Assembly (NCBI GenBank): GCA_026119935.1
Contig: JALRMH010000081.1
Location: 1-64,000, forward strand
DNA length: 64,000 nucleotides
Source of the DNA: Endothia cerciana
Taxonomy: Eukaryota > Ascomycota > Sordariomycetes > Diaporthales > Cryphonectriaceae
Direction of reading: 5' to 3'
Shown: positions 41,001-50,584 of the stretch, one piece after another
How the letters are laid out: every line of letters starts with the position of its first letter
Numbering within the stretch: the first letter of the stretch is position 1
Made by a program: the position numbers and the translations under genes
The notes under the pieces: model-generated
Seen by the model: the letters and a program-made list of their open reading frames with translations, nothing else
What the model was told of the DNA's origin: nothing
The model's database searches: none

Positions 41001-41890
41001 TTTTCGCAGGGATGGTCTTCGCAATCTCTTTCCAGTCTAAAAAGACGGGAGAGAAGGATGCTCAGTACAACTCCAGGATAGCGCTCTCCGAGGAACTCAC
41101 CAACAAGATCAAGCAGGCTGGTGGCAAGGTACTGACGGATGGTTTCGACAAGCTGTTTGAGATATCTCCGGCTGAAGATGCGGGTTGCGAAGCCGTGACG
41201 TCCACGCCGCATCCCGACGATGACATCGAGCTCATCCCAGCTGCTCGAGAGACAGGCTTCACAGCCCTCATTGCTGACGGCCACTCGCGCAAGGTCAAAT
41301 ACATGCAAGCACTGGCCCTTGGCCTCCCTTGTATCCACGAGCGCTGGATCACCACGTGCATAAGCAAGCAGAGGCTTGTCGACTGGTCCGATTATCTCCT
41401 CTGTGCTGGAAACTCATCATTCCTCGGCGATGCGATAAGGTCGCGACACCTGCCGACTTACGATGCCGCATCAGCGAAACTCAGCGAGGTCATCCAGTAC
41501 CGGCCACGTCTGCTCGACCAGTCACGGATCCTGGTGGTCATGGCGCGCGCCGACGAGAGCAAGAAGGCAGCTTACATCTTCCTGGCCCGTGTTCTGGGGG
41601 CCTCGCTTTCCAGAGTGTATACCGTCGATGAGGCGAGGAGGCAGCTGAAGGCGATGGAGGGCGCGGGCCACCCATTCGATTGGGTGTATGTCGACGAGAA
41701 GATGGCTGGGAGGGCCGACCCGTTTACAGAAGCCGCGCCGCCCTCGGCGAGCAGGAAGAGGAAGAGGAAGCGTGATGCGAGGTTCGCAGGGCAGCCGCCA
41801 AAGAAGATCCGCCTTTTGAGTGATGAACTTGTTATACAGAGCCTCATCCTGGGCCGGCTGATGGAGGAGGACGAGATGCCGACCTGTTAG
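38081..41890 (+). CDS. Rad9/Crb2-like DNA-damage checkpoint mediator with BRCT domains
   Basis: Single exon, 1269 residues from 38081 (MVDMAPEART); the frame is open back to 37751. The N-terminal and central ~950 residues are disordered and rich in Ser/Pro, with an SQ/TQ cluster (RDSQDSVGDTQHAVEASQD, about 628-646) of the sort phosphorylated by ATR/ATM kinases, and many SP/TP sites. PDSPGADKLRMYTSPERLIGIPETPA (about residue 380) matches a stretch typical of fungal Rad9/Crb2 proteins. The C-terminus holds BRCT 1 (GTKVFAGMVFAISF ... PCIHERWITTCI, about 968-1110) and BRCT 2 (SRILVVMARADESKKAAYIFLARVLG ... FDWVYVDEKM). Such proteins bridge damage-sensing kinases to Chk1/Rad53-type effectors on modified histones. 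I find no segment resembling the Tudor domain normally upstream of the BRCTs. Confidence 0.82.
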   Translation: MVDMAPEARTSLALTEAARRAVAGEVESQDSQALISYMHRVHGIGERSSSPVQPLGIDDAVLQRQYRQQPRSPKVSQTFAGGCDCGAAPPAPAPPARSTARSPKPEPKPRSNSVADPGARPGPGAGAGAGAGAGAEPRGRLALTNQQNRDLNLKPAANATLQRRGKDLHLASAPSLDCSLPPPQYQDEARVAGAGAGTDASGHRVSPSPRPPAPSQHLTVKPTTAALGSPPRSQPDGTRAHQLNAPGRAPARTRTGSPAILTPANDGSHDHAAGSTNLPPDSDGTRLISRTYSNNPRRKRMEYSQSPTQSNDGRSYEQYLARGDDLISSDPLAAVPLSQHSHHTSPSNNENTTLNDEDTGAVNFDFSTLGRRDTQVSVPDSPGADKLRMYTSPERLIGIPETPAQPRNPLSGMGSAAAPLMPSSQMFRHTQFSSAYKPSFSPTSSRPSPDNLRPLNTISPNSSPLKRVPAASSPLQGAPSSLPAFPADYDTSPRQEEDGEQEQAEDPVRMAHGSRGIGKASRSFHFAPRRAPIEVYEPIHASRQEEPAQAHSRSGGGFDEDLSDDEYRRRQRVALRKAAAAQRLSAIEFERPRPASAEDAVVPSTKQDEAPGPEVQQYLDQCEGFSTRDSQDSVGDTQHAVEASQDGVIRLSTDDVEEEYVSEHHASDPPEDLSSNEVMVPNTDPGPTTSGPIMQADEEYAKPDGSATRTDEIPETSPSNLHLRPLGDMRPHPSDEVSKPDSSGTILRSPLGRSSTGAGRLSTNLQGVSRRSSQAGMPPSRSQPKDTTPIPDAALATAHQSTGNTGSPSIVVGTSPPAPAFSTRARLRGAPRPVLVTAPPTSSAARSSSTSPLSRLTTTPALSASDKATPPTDESPRPGLTPSSTDNVQSSPAVAKANRQKNAKAVPKAMPSKLGAPIRRTRKPFASDVSVSTDELARSPTTAAFEQSTRVARSGRASIRDPPASRETSRGTKVFAGMVFAISFQSKKTGEKDAQYNSRIALSEELTNKIKQAGGKVLTDGFDKLFEISPAEDAGCEAVTSTPHPDDDIELIPAARETGFTALIADGHSRKVKYMQALALGLPCIHERWITTCISKQRLVDWSDYLLCAGNSSFLGDAIRSRHLPTYDAASAKLSEVIQYRPRLLDQSRILVVMARADESKKAAYIFLARVLGASLSRVYTVDEARRQLKAMEGAGHPFDWVYVDEKMAGRADPFTEAAPPSASRKRKRKRDARFAGQPPKKIRLLSDELVIQSLILGRLMEEDEMPTC
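38446..38490 (+). repeat. Hexanucleotide-type Gly-Ala repeat in Rad9-like gene
   Basis: GGTGCN units repeated about seven times code an Ala-Gly alternation (PGAGAGAGAGAGAEP) in the disordered N-terminal part; frame is preserved. Confidence 0.75.
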
Positions 41891-43376
41891 GTCGCGCTTT
41901 CATCTCCACGGTAATGAGGCAAGGAGCATATGGTTCGGAGGCGTTTGTGGTGTTGTTTTATGATAGGAAGGAGGGGAACGGTCCAGGGAAGGTAGCTACT
42001 CGCTGCTGTTGGTCTGCTAGACCCCACGGCGGCGTTCTAAGCGTGTATCGGACGAGCTTATCCACAGGTATGTAGCCCTGGATGATACTAGTGCGTGTGG
42101 TCAAGCCTCGGGACGACCAATACCATCATGGACCATGCATATCATCCTTGAAATCTTGCATGTCTTGCCCCGAATCATTCTTGATGACCAGAAGACCTAT
42201 AGCTGTCCGCGAGAACACAACGCGGCTGGGCCTTGAGACATTGCCAGCAAAGGCGGACATCACAGAAAGGTGCTCCTGTCCATACCTGGAAGCCAGGTTC
42301 AAAAGGAGACCGGCTCTGCCGCCAGTGGAGGACGCCCAGGGTGAGGATATTTCGAGCAGACCCAACAGAGGCGCAGAAAAAAAAAACCCCCCCGAATTAC
42401 TGGTGGGAAGAATGCCTGATCGTCTCCTGCGATCCACCGACGTTGGTCTCCTCACCTCTGCGGAAAGCCGTTGCACTGCCTAGGTAAGAGACCACCGCGA
42501 CGCATCGAGAGGGCCAGCGAGGCTAATCAATAGGTGTAACTTGGTCCAGAAAGGGGGGCTGGAGGCAATAGTTCGATTATGGCCGCACGTGGCAGTGCCT
42601 CTGGTGAGGTGGTACTTATGTGTCTATTACGCAGTGTCTACTTTGAGACAGGGGAATGTATGCCACCTCGAGAGCATCACTGGGGGGCAGGGAGGGGGCA
42701 CACAATATACTTGATTGCAAAAAAGTGGTTCAGGTGTGTAAGTCCTACGGCCTTCTTATGGGGACATATTTCGGTGTGGAACTGGTGTGCGTGTAGGTTT
42801 ATATTATAGAAACTCTGGGATTGATATCACCATAATTCACCAAACCTGCCTGCCTGCCTGCCTGCCTGCCTAACTAAGGCGAACATACTCAGAGGTATCC
42901 AGGTAACTTCACCAACGCCTGTGCCGTGCCGATGCCTCGGCGTGTGCCGGGTATACATAAAACCAGGGACCTATTATCAGGAACGCCACGCAAAGTGATC
43001 TAATGACTGAAGACAGCACCAAAAAAAAAAAAAAAGGAAAAAACCCCCCCCCCCCCCAGAAGACTCCGTTCCTAGTGAACCTCAGCCCTTCCGCCGGCAC
43101 GCGCCACTCATCCGAGGAGAGCGTGGGACCGGCTCCTGAACGCCATGTCGGACCCGTGGGACGCTGTCATCCGTTTGTGTTGTACAATAAAACCCAATCT
43201 GGAAGAGGGGCGTCAGCCAGCTGATTCCCTAGCACGTGCCCATATCTCAGGCGGGACAGCGCGAACGACGGAACATACCAAAAGAATGAAGATACAGAGA
43301 TCCCCTCCCCAGGCAGGGAACGGCCGGTCTGGCACACCGCAGTGAAGACGGCACAGCCCCCACCCCCCAATTCCTA
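41891..43376. other. Intergenic region
   Basis: No supported gene. It contains (CTGC)6 at about 42846-42870, A15 near 43020-43035 and C15 near 43045-43059. Small open frames lack motifs. Confidence 0.5.
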
Positions 43377-43643
43377 CTACCGAGAGGACTGGTCAGAAGA
43401 CTGGGAGGACTGGGGGCGGGACCGAAGGCGGATGGTGACCTTTGTGCGCCTCTGCTTGTTGTAGAAGTCGCGCCTAAGCTCGTCGCACTCGCGGTCGACC
43501 TTCGCGCGGTACCACTGCGCGGGGTCCGCGCGGAACGCCCTGAGCTCGGCCATCTGGGCCTTGTCGAACTTGATGGTATGGCGCTTGGGGACGCCTCCTC
43601 CCTGGACGGACGAGGACCGGGTAGAGCGAGAGCGGCGAGGCAT
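43377..43643 (-). CDS. Possible small basic protein
   Basis: Open frame of 88 residues starting MPRRSRSTRSSSVQGGG and ending SSDQSSR. The middle (KFDKAQMAELRAFRADPAQWYRAKVDRECDELRRDFYNKQRR) is helical with protein-like composition. Directly upstream on the same strand, in another frame, an ATG at 43758 opens a Lys-rich stretch (KQKGLTTTKKTTKKAQAKSK). The two would fuse with one base removed near 43680. So this may be a complete small gene or the intact end of a frame-shifted one. No family recognised. Confidence 0.35.
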   Translation of the reverse strand: MPRRSRSTRSSSVQGGGVPKRHTIKFDKAQMAELRAFRADPAQWYRAKVDRECDELRRDFYNKQRRTKVTIRLRSRPQSSQSSDQSSR

Positions 43644-43934
43644 GTTGGCGGTGTTGTTTTTGGACTTGGTCTTGGGGTTCAGCCTCGGGTTCGACCTTGG
43701 ACTTGGCCTGGGCCTTCTTAGTGGTCTTCTTGGTGGTTGTCAGTCCCTTCTGCTTCATCTTGCGGGCTGCCCATTGTAGTGGACGGAGTGCGTAGGGGGA
43801 AACGAGGTGATTGTGTGATGAGTTACTGTGGGAGATTTCGTGTAGGCTGTGAAGGGGTCTGCAGAATGGCTGAAGCGGAGAGGGGGTTCAACATGTATGG
43901 GAAGAGTAGCACCAAAATGCACAAGGGCAGAGGG

Positions 43935-43966
<32 letters not shown>

Positions 43967-44416
43967 CCTGATTGCCCTGTGTAGAGGACTTACATGAATG
44001 CCTCGAAGACCACTGGACGGCGTGTAGCACCAAACTGCCTAGCGCAGTGAGGATCCCCTTAGTCTGTGGTGTGTGTTGAGGCTCGACCTCACGCCTGATG
44101 CTTGGGCTGATGCGGTCGGGGTGGATTCGAGAGCCCTCGAGGTTGAAGAGGCGGGGCAGAGCTTGCAATATGTAGAGCGAGAGACTGGGGGCCGGTGGAG
44201 ACGTCGCCGGACTAATAGTAGGCACGGTGTGTGTGTGTGTGTGTGTGTGTGACTGACCGAGTGAGGTGCTCGGATCCGGATGGGTGAGCAGGAGGAGGAC
44301 GGAGACTGAGTGCCAAACGGTGGGCCCCAGCTGTATGTATCGATCTATAACTTGTTCACAGATCGACGCCCGGCAGACACATCAACTGACGCAGCTGCGC
44401 TGATGGCTGGCGGTCA

Positions 44417-44453
44417 AATATACATATATATATATATATATATATATGTATAA
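44417..44453 (+). repeat. TA microsatellite
   Basis: Near-perfect TA repeat of about 36 bases; not within a supported gene. Confidence 0.85.
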
Positions 44454-46893
44454 TTGTAAATAGTCCGGTGGGATTTCGGCGTCCGAAGTGGGCGGAAGGA
44501 GGTGATGATAGCGGACCGGGGCCGGGCACGGGGGGAGCGAGGCTCGTGAATACGGATATGCAGCTCACTCAACTCGGCAGGTCTCCGGGATTGGAAGTTG
44601 GCGCAGGAAGTCGTCTCCAGCTGGGTACAGAAGGACGGAGGGAGAGGAGAGGAGAGCCAGGTCAGAAAGACGAGGCGAGGGAGGACCGAGAAGAAAAGGA
44701 GAGTGTCCGATCCATACACAGACGGGCCTGTATCTAGACGAGAGAGACAATGGAGAGGAGCCCGCCCTGCCGTCAGTTGCAAAGAGAGGTCACGCACGGA
44801 GCATTTCGAGGCTGAGCTCGGGGCATTATTGGGTGGCATGGGCTCTCACGGTAGGGCCGGAGGAGGATCCCTCATCTCTCGGTCCCATGCTCGAGGCTGG
44901 CCCTGCTGGTGGGGCCGTCTTCTCTTCTTTGTGTCCCAAGGGTCGAGGCCATTCATGGCGGGCGAGGCCTTGGATCTCGAGACCAGGTCAGCAGCATGTC
45001 CGGGAGGGCCTCACCTGTCTAGCCCCCCAGTCCCTCGCTGTCCAAAAGGGTTGAAACAAACAAGGTCCGGGGGTGGGGAGGACGTTTTCCTACGCCTGGG
45101 CTCTCTGGGCTGGTCACCCACTCCAGATCAGGCCGGGTCAGAGGGTCACCGGGACCGTGCTGTGCTTTGTTCCTGTTTCCTATTTATTTCCTATTACTCT
45201 TAGATGGGCGTGCAAGGTGCAAGCGAGGCCCAGGATACTGCAACCATGGGCCGTGGCCCGGCCCATTGGGCCCAAACCCGTTCTGGAACAGACGATGGCT
45301 GACTGTGCCGGCTCTCTGCCCTTGAGACGGGCCCTATATGCATCTCCAGGCTAGGGCCTGGTTGGTATATAGGACATGGACGGACGGTGAGCCGTGGGAT
45401 GAGCCGTGGGAGGGGTGGGGGATGGGGACCAGCCCCGGTGGCGAGCACCTACCTGATAGTACCCTACCTACCTAGCTGTCGCTCATCTCACCTCTACATA
45501 CCATGCCATGTGATTATGGTGGTAGCCAGAGATGAGAGAAGTCCCCCACCGTGGTATGTATCTATTTTTGACCGCCGCGGCCACAGTGGGTGGACACGGC
45601 TTACAGCACCTAGGAGCACCGCTAGGGTGCCCACTATGTAAGCACGCTAACTTGCTGCCATGGTGAGGTGGGACTCAGTAGGGGGGAACCCTAAACGGCC
45701 GCTACGCTCACAGGCCGCTACTGTTTCAAAACCAGCGAGACGGCGACCGCCGTGCCACAGGCCTGTCCCCCTCGAGGAGTCGTCTTCTCCCTCCCTCTCC
45801 TTATACCATAATCCATAGTACTTACTACAGGGTATGATGGTGGTAAAGGCTTCATCCAGGGGCGTCACAGGGTCGACATGAACAGGGTTGCATCCAGCAG
45901 CAGCGCCCAACGAGGTGCCCCCCTCCCCAAGCCCACCCGCCCAAATCCTTGCCAACAAATGGGAACGGCGATCCAAAACATACTCGGCATGAGGGAGGGT
46001 CTTTTTGTTCATTTCACGTCCGTCTCTTTCAACCCTAAACCCACCTTTTTTTTTTTCCCTTCCTTTCTTTATTCCTCTCCCTCTCCCCCCCCCCCCCCAC
46101 AAACCATCGCCCCCTGCCGCCATAGCACGGTCGCCGCCGCCTCACGTCAGTCAGGTTCTGGCCACAGGAACAACGTCCTGTCTGAGCGTCATCGTCCTCG
46201 CTGCCGCTGCTCGGAAAGGGGAGGACGGCGGCCCCTTGTCGTGTCCTGTCCCACCGTGTGCCAAAGTCTAGTTGGCGAGAGAGGACCTGATGCCACACTG
46301 GGCTCGTCGGGCCTAGGCGACCTCGCAGATTGACTGGCCCGACCTTCCAAGGGTCCAGGCCAATCACCTCCACCCTCACCCAAAACCCGCTCGTGTCCAG
46401 AGGACCTCGTGTGGCCCCCTCCCCCGTTTCCGCCTATTACGGTACGACTTTGCTGGAGGGTGAATATCGAGCGGCCCCTCGACCCGGGTCTCCAGTTCTT
46501 TGGGCAACCGCAGCTGCAACCGCTGGTCCCTGTACTCGAGGTACCCGCCGACAGTGCGGTCGTGCAACCTCGCACACCTTGCCTGGGGGAGCACCCTCTG
46601 CGATCTCCGTCCCCTGTCGGCCTCGCAGCCTGTCAGCCTGTCTGCGATCCGCTCTTGTCGCCCGCCGTATGCACCCTGCAGGGAACACCTTCGACGAGCT
46701 TGGCCTCCTGCTGAGGTGACCCGTCTCGCAGGCCCGACCGCCTGTCCGGGTCCTCCAACACCACCACCACCTGCAGCTCCCCCTCCTCCGCTGACCTGGC
46801 TGCCGCTCTCCCTGTCCCGCAACCTTGCTGCTCCTCTTATGCCCTCCACGCCTCCCTCCTCCTCCGCTGTTCCTGGTCACGCATCACATCACA

Positions 46894-46922
46894 TCACCTC
46901 ACCTCACCTCACCTCACCTCAC
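46894..46922 (+). repeat. CTCAC tandem in probable 5' UTR
   Basis: About five CTCAC units roughly 190 bases before the start codon of the eIF4E-like gene. Confidence 0.75.
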
Positions 46923-47112
46923 CCGGCCGGGACGTGAGCAGATAGACGAGCCTTGGGCCTGTTCCACACCCGCGACGCCATCTCACGAAGGTCCTCGAGA
47001 GCCCATCCCCGCGGCCCTGCCGTCATCTTCCTCCTGCTGAACGCCAGTCGACGGCGACTACTTCTATACCTACCGCCCCGCCCCTCTCCCTCCGCCATAA
47101 GCCCTCGCAACC

Positions 47113-48364
47113 ATGGCAGCCCGGCCCAGTCTGAGCATGTTCACCCGCGGTCTCTCAGGCCTCTCCCAGGCCCAGGATCCGAACTCGCCCAACGTGAACT
47201 CCCCCGCCGAGCAGAGGGCCGACTCCAAGCTCGGCTTCCTCAAGGCCATGCGACCCCTGCCCACCCAGCACGTGTGGAACGTCTTCTTCGACAGGTATGC
47301 CCCCCTAACACCACCATCCCCCCCCCCCTTTCCAGCCGTGTCCGTGTGGTGTGTTGTGGAGACGATTAGGTGGCTAACATGTACCCTCGCCGGGGTGGAT
47401 AAGGCAACAGAAGGACCAGAAGAAGCCCGACGATGGACAGAACTACCAGGCCCAGCTCGAGGAGCTCGACATCCTGATCGAGTCCGTCCAGGACTTTTGG
47501 CGGTACAACAACAACACACCAGTCGACCAGATCAAGATGCGCGAGTCCATCTACCTGTTCAAGAAGGGCTTCAGGCCCATATGGGAGGACAGGCGCAATA
47601 TCGTAGGTGGCAGCTGGACGTTCCGCGTGGGCAAGAACGTCGGGCCGGACTTCTGGACGAGGGTGCAGCTCATGGCCGTCGGGGAGCAGCTACAGGCTGC
47701 CCTGGCCGAGGGTAAGATCGTCTGGGGGGGGGGGGGGGCCCCCCCCCCCCCGGGGCGCGGGGGGGGGGGGGGGGGGGGGGGGGGCGGGGGGGGGGGGGGG
47801 AGGGCGNNNNNNNNNNTTTTGATCCGTAACCGGTGGCAGGATGTTTGTTGGCTCCTTTTTGCGGTGGAGGCCTTCTGCTGTCTTCGGGGCTTTGCCCTTA
47901 TTACAAACCCCCCCCCCCCCCCCCAAAAAAAATGGCCCGCACACACCTGGGTGGCCCGGCTGACTGAGCGCACTAAATATACAGGCGATCAGATCTGTGG
48001 CGTGGGCCTCTCGGTCCGCTTCAACTCCCACCTGATCACCATCTGGCACCGCGACTGGTCGAAACAAAAGTCCATCGACGGCATACTTGCCACCGTGCTC
48101 GGCGAGCTGCCCCCCGAGCTGACGCCGAAGCCCGATAACTACTTCTACAAGAGGCACTGCGACCATCCCGGCTTCGAACCCCCTCCGGAGTTGAAGGCCG
48201 TGCTGGACTCCCACAATGCGAGGGTGGCTGCAGAGAAGGCCGCGGCCGAGAAGGCACCCGCTGCCGAGGCCACGCCCACCTCGGTGCCGGAGGAGTCGAA
48301 CGACACGAACGGGACGCATAGTGATGCCCCGGCGGTTGCGGTGACAACGCCGCAGGCTGCATGA
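47113..48364 (+). CDS. eIF4E family cap-binding protein, class II (4EHP-like)
   Basis: Exons 47113-47294, 47404-47711 and 47985-48364, 289 residues. Intron 1 (GTATGC...TAAG) splits an Arg codon; intron 2 contains G and C homopolymers and the N gap. Core motifs: HVWNVFFDR, VQDFWRYNNNTP, LFKKGFRPIWEDRRNIVGGSW and ICGVGLSVRFNSHLITIWHRDW. The cap-stacking Trp of GFRPIWEDRRN and the Trp of ITIWHRD are present, but the position of the first stacking Trp of eIF4E (Trp56 in human) appears to be the Tyr of DGQNYQAQ, as in 4EHP/eIF4E2. Class II members bind m7G caps more weakly and often repress or regulate translation. An acidic/Ala-rich C-terminal tail of about 55 residues is extra. The family call is firm; the class assignment rests on the Tyr. 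Confidence 0.88.
47712..47984 (+). other. Second intron of eIF4E-like gene with assembly gap
   Basis: Intron from GTAAGA to ACAG. It contains a G13-C13-like block (47725-47754), a near-continuous G tract to 47806, ten N (47807-47816) and a C tract around 47909-47924. The true length is unknown because of the gap. Confidence 0.75.
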
Positions 48365-49435
48365 GAAACGACGACATATCTGCTTTCGGCTTGGTCACAG
48401 GGAGGCTGGCTCCCGATGGCCGGGGCGGCACGACGACCAAAATCTATACAGGAACAAGGCTGCATGCATATCTCTGGCGTTTTTTTTTTTTTTTTTTTTT
48501 TCCTCTCTCTTTTTTCTTTTCCCCCATACCAATAAATCTCCCTACAATGGCATGGCCGGACCGCCTCAGGGGATGGGTTCATGCGTCCCCTTCTGGGGCT
48601 GGTGAGGGTCAACTGTATACGGAAATGTACTTCTGCCCATCTAAATGATACGGAATCGCCAACCGAGAATCCGGCGCCGCGTGAAAGCGACAGGATCAGG
48701 TCGGTTCCACAGCTCAACAGACGTGCGTGCCACTGTTCCAAAGCCGTCAGTGGAGACATGGGATGAATCGTAGGAGCCTCATCACCACGTGTATGTGTCT
48801 CGTCTGGATGTCTGAGATTAGAGCATGGCCCCGCGTAGCAGATCTGACTAGCCATTGGGAGGGTAGCCTCGATGGTACCTGGCTCGATAACCGGGATCCA
48901 CGTGGGAAGAAAGGCCAAGAAGACCAGGTTTCCGAGGAGGATCGAGACGCATCCAGACGTCATGAGGATCCCACGTCCTTGCTCGTGTGTGAACTCAACT
49001 CCACACGAGCCCGTGTGATGAAGGGACGGGCCGCCTGCCTTTCCTCCATGTTCATCAGACTCACCTGTTTCGGGCGAGGGAATCGCGATATGTCCGTGCC
49101 ATCGGTCTCCCTTCAGCCTAGATCCGAAATACAGCCGCCCTGTGGATGGCGTGGCGTGTCTGGATCGGGCGACGGAAGCTAAACCACAGCTGGCGTGGGA
49201 GGGGGAAGGCGTCGACGGGTTGCATTCCTGCCTCTGTAAGGCATGGTTCTACCTGGACGTTAATCCAGATAGCTTTGTGTTAGGTCTAGATGCTGACCCT
49301 CTCGGGGGGGTGGGGGGGGGGGAGCGGTGATCCTGACATCCCAGGGCTTACAGGCTCCTATGTCACCTGCACAACAACCACTACAGACCCCCGTGATCTT
49401 AAGGACGTGGAGAACCCGAACCCCCGCAAGCGATA
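48365..49435. other. Intergenic region
   Basis: 3' UTR of the eIF4E-like gene (T22 at 48480-48501 shortly after the stop) and promoter of the next gene (G7-T-G10 near 49305-49322). No gene seen. Confidence 0.55.
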
Positions 49436-50087
49436 ATGGATCCAGGGCGAGAGGCACTGCAGCGGGCCTTCGGCCGCCGGCAGCAACAAGCGGACGCCAA
49501 CGACACCGGCGGTGCGCGACATCAGCCTCAGCCCTGGAACGAGCAGCCGCCTGTCGACTTTCCCGTGCTGTTGGAAGCCGTGCGTGCCATCGACGAGAGA
49601 ATCGGGCGGGTCCACCCTGCCACCATGGTAACTCATCCCTCACCATTTCTTCCCCCCGCCCCCCGCCCCCAAAGACACACCACACACACGCGCAACCGTC
49701 CCCCCCCCCCCCCCCCAAAACCGGGCCAGGTGATTGATAAACATGCACGGGCAGAACAAGGACGGCCGCCACACGCAGCTCCACCTCCACAGGCCGCGCG
49801 ACGCGGACCTGCTGGAGCAGTTCTGCCGCGACAAGCTGCCCCCGGACGACATCTACGTCCCCGCGCAGCACCAGCCCGTCAACCCCGAGGACGAGGACGA
49901 TGTCGTCCCGGACCAGCACGCCGCGTTCGGGATCCAGAGGGCGACGCAGGCGAGGCGCGAGCCGGCGTGGAGGGACCACGGGCTGGGCGAGCTGATGGGG
50001 CGGGGGCCCGAGGCGGGCGTCTGGAGGGGTGTCGGACGGGGTGCAGGGCAGGCGAGCAACGGACCGCCGAGTCGTCTGCCCCGGTGA
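49436..50087 (+). CDS. Small hypothetical protein
   Basis: Exons 49436-49627 and 49755-50087, 174 residues; the intron (GTAACT...GCAG) has a C17 tract at 49700-49716. I do not recognise a family. The N-terminal part is Gln-rich (ALQRAFGRRQQQ), then FPVLLEAVRAIDERIGRVHPATM joins NKDGRHTQLHLHRPRDADLLEQFCRDKLPPDDIYVPAQHQPVNPEDEDD, which looks globular. The tail is Gly/Arg-rich. Splicing joins the two halves in frame at a normal acceptor, which supports a real gene. Confidence 0.5.
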
Positions 50088-50584
50088 AGTCTTGTGTGTA
50101 CTGGGCACATTCTGGACGGCGGGTTGTGTTCGTGTTCGGGTGTGGTTAGGCGCAGGGTGGTGCTGTTGTTGGCATTGGCGTGTATGGTGTGCTCTTGTGT
50201 GTGCACGCTGCCCTGCGCAGCTTGGGATATATGCAGTCTTGATGCGCCTCTACTCGGGGTTGAGACTCGACCGAACGGTATCATGTCTATATTCTAATAC
50301 CAGAGGCGAATCCCTTAACGTGATTTGCCTGCCTTGTGCCAGCGCCTACCATCCCGCCGTGGTGACGGGTCCGCTCATCGACCTCAGAAAAAGTGCCTTC
50401 TCTCCCAGCCCCAGGTCCAGAGAAACTGCTCTCCCACCCCCCCACCCCCCCAAAACTCCCCCCAAACGCCGTGCCATGCATGAAAAGACTTATCAGATAG
50501 ACGACCACCACCACCACCGCCGCCACCATCATGCTGTGCGGGCCTCCGCTGCCTTCCCCTCCCCCCCCCCTCAACACACGCCCC
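50088..50584. other. Convergent intergenic region
   Basis: Between the small hypothetical gene and TRS31. C-rich (C7 tracts near 50430-50452 and C10 near 50560-50571); no gene seen. Confidence 0.5.

Larger units (their letters stand above)
43759..47112. other. About 3.3 kb region without supported genes
   Basis: Simple repeats dominate: A26 at about 43936-43961, (GT)12 at 44227-44251, TA repeat at 44417-44453, C16 near 46086-46101, and a CTCAC tandem at about 46894-46922. From about 46330 on the plus strand is C/T-rich, as expected of the promoter and 5' UTR of the cap-binding-protein gene. Open frames at 43755-44225 (-) and 44598-45203 (+) show no family motif. Confidence 0.5.

Noticed and set aside
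44598..45203. 201-residue plus-strand ORF
   Set aside because: Low-complexity Arg/Gly/Ser sequence without recognisable domain; likely noncoding.
47725..47816. Reading the homopolymer and N stretch as coding in the eIF4E-like ORF
   Set aside because: A GTAAG donor precedes it and the joined exons match the conserved family sequence without it.
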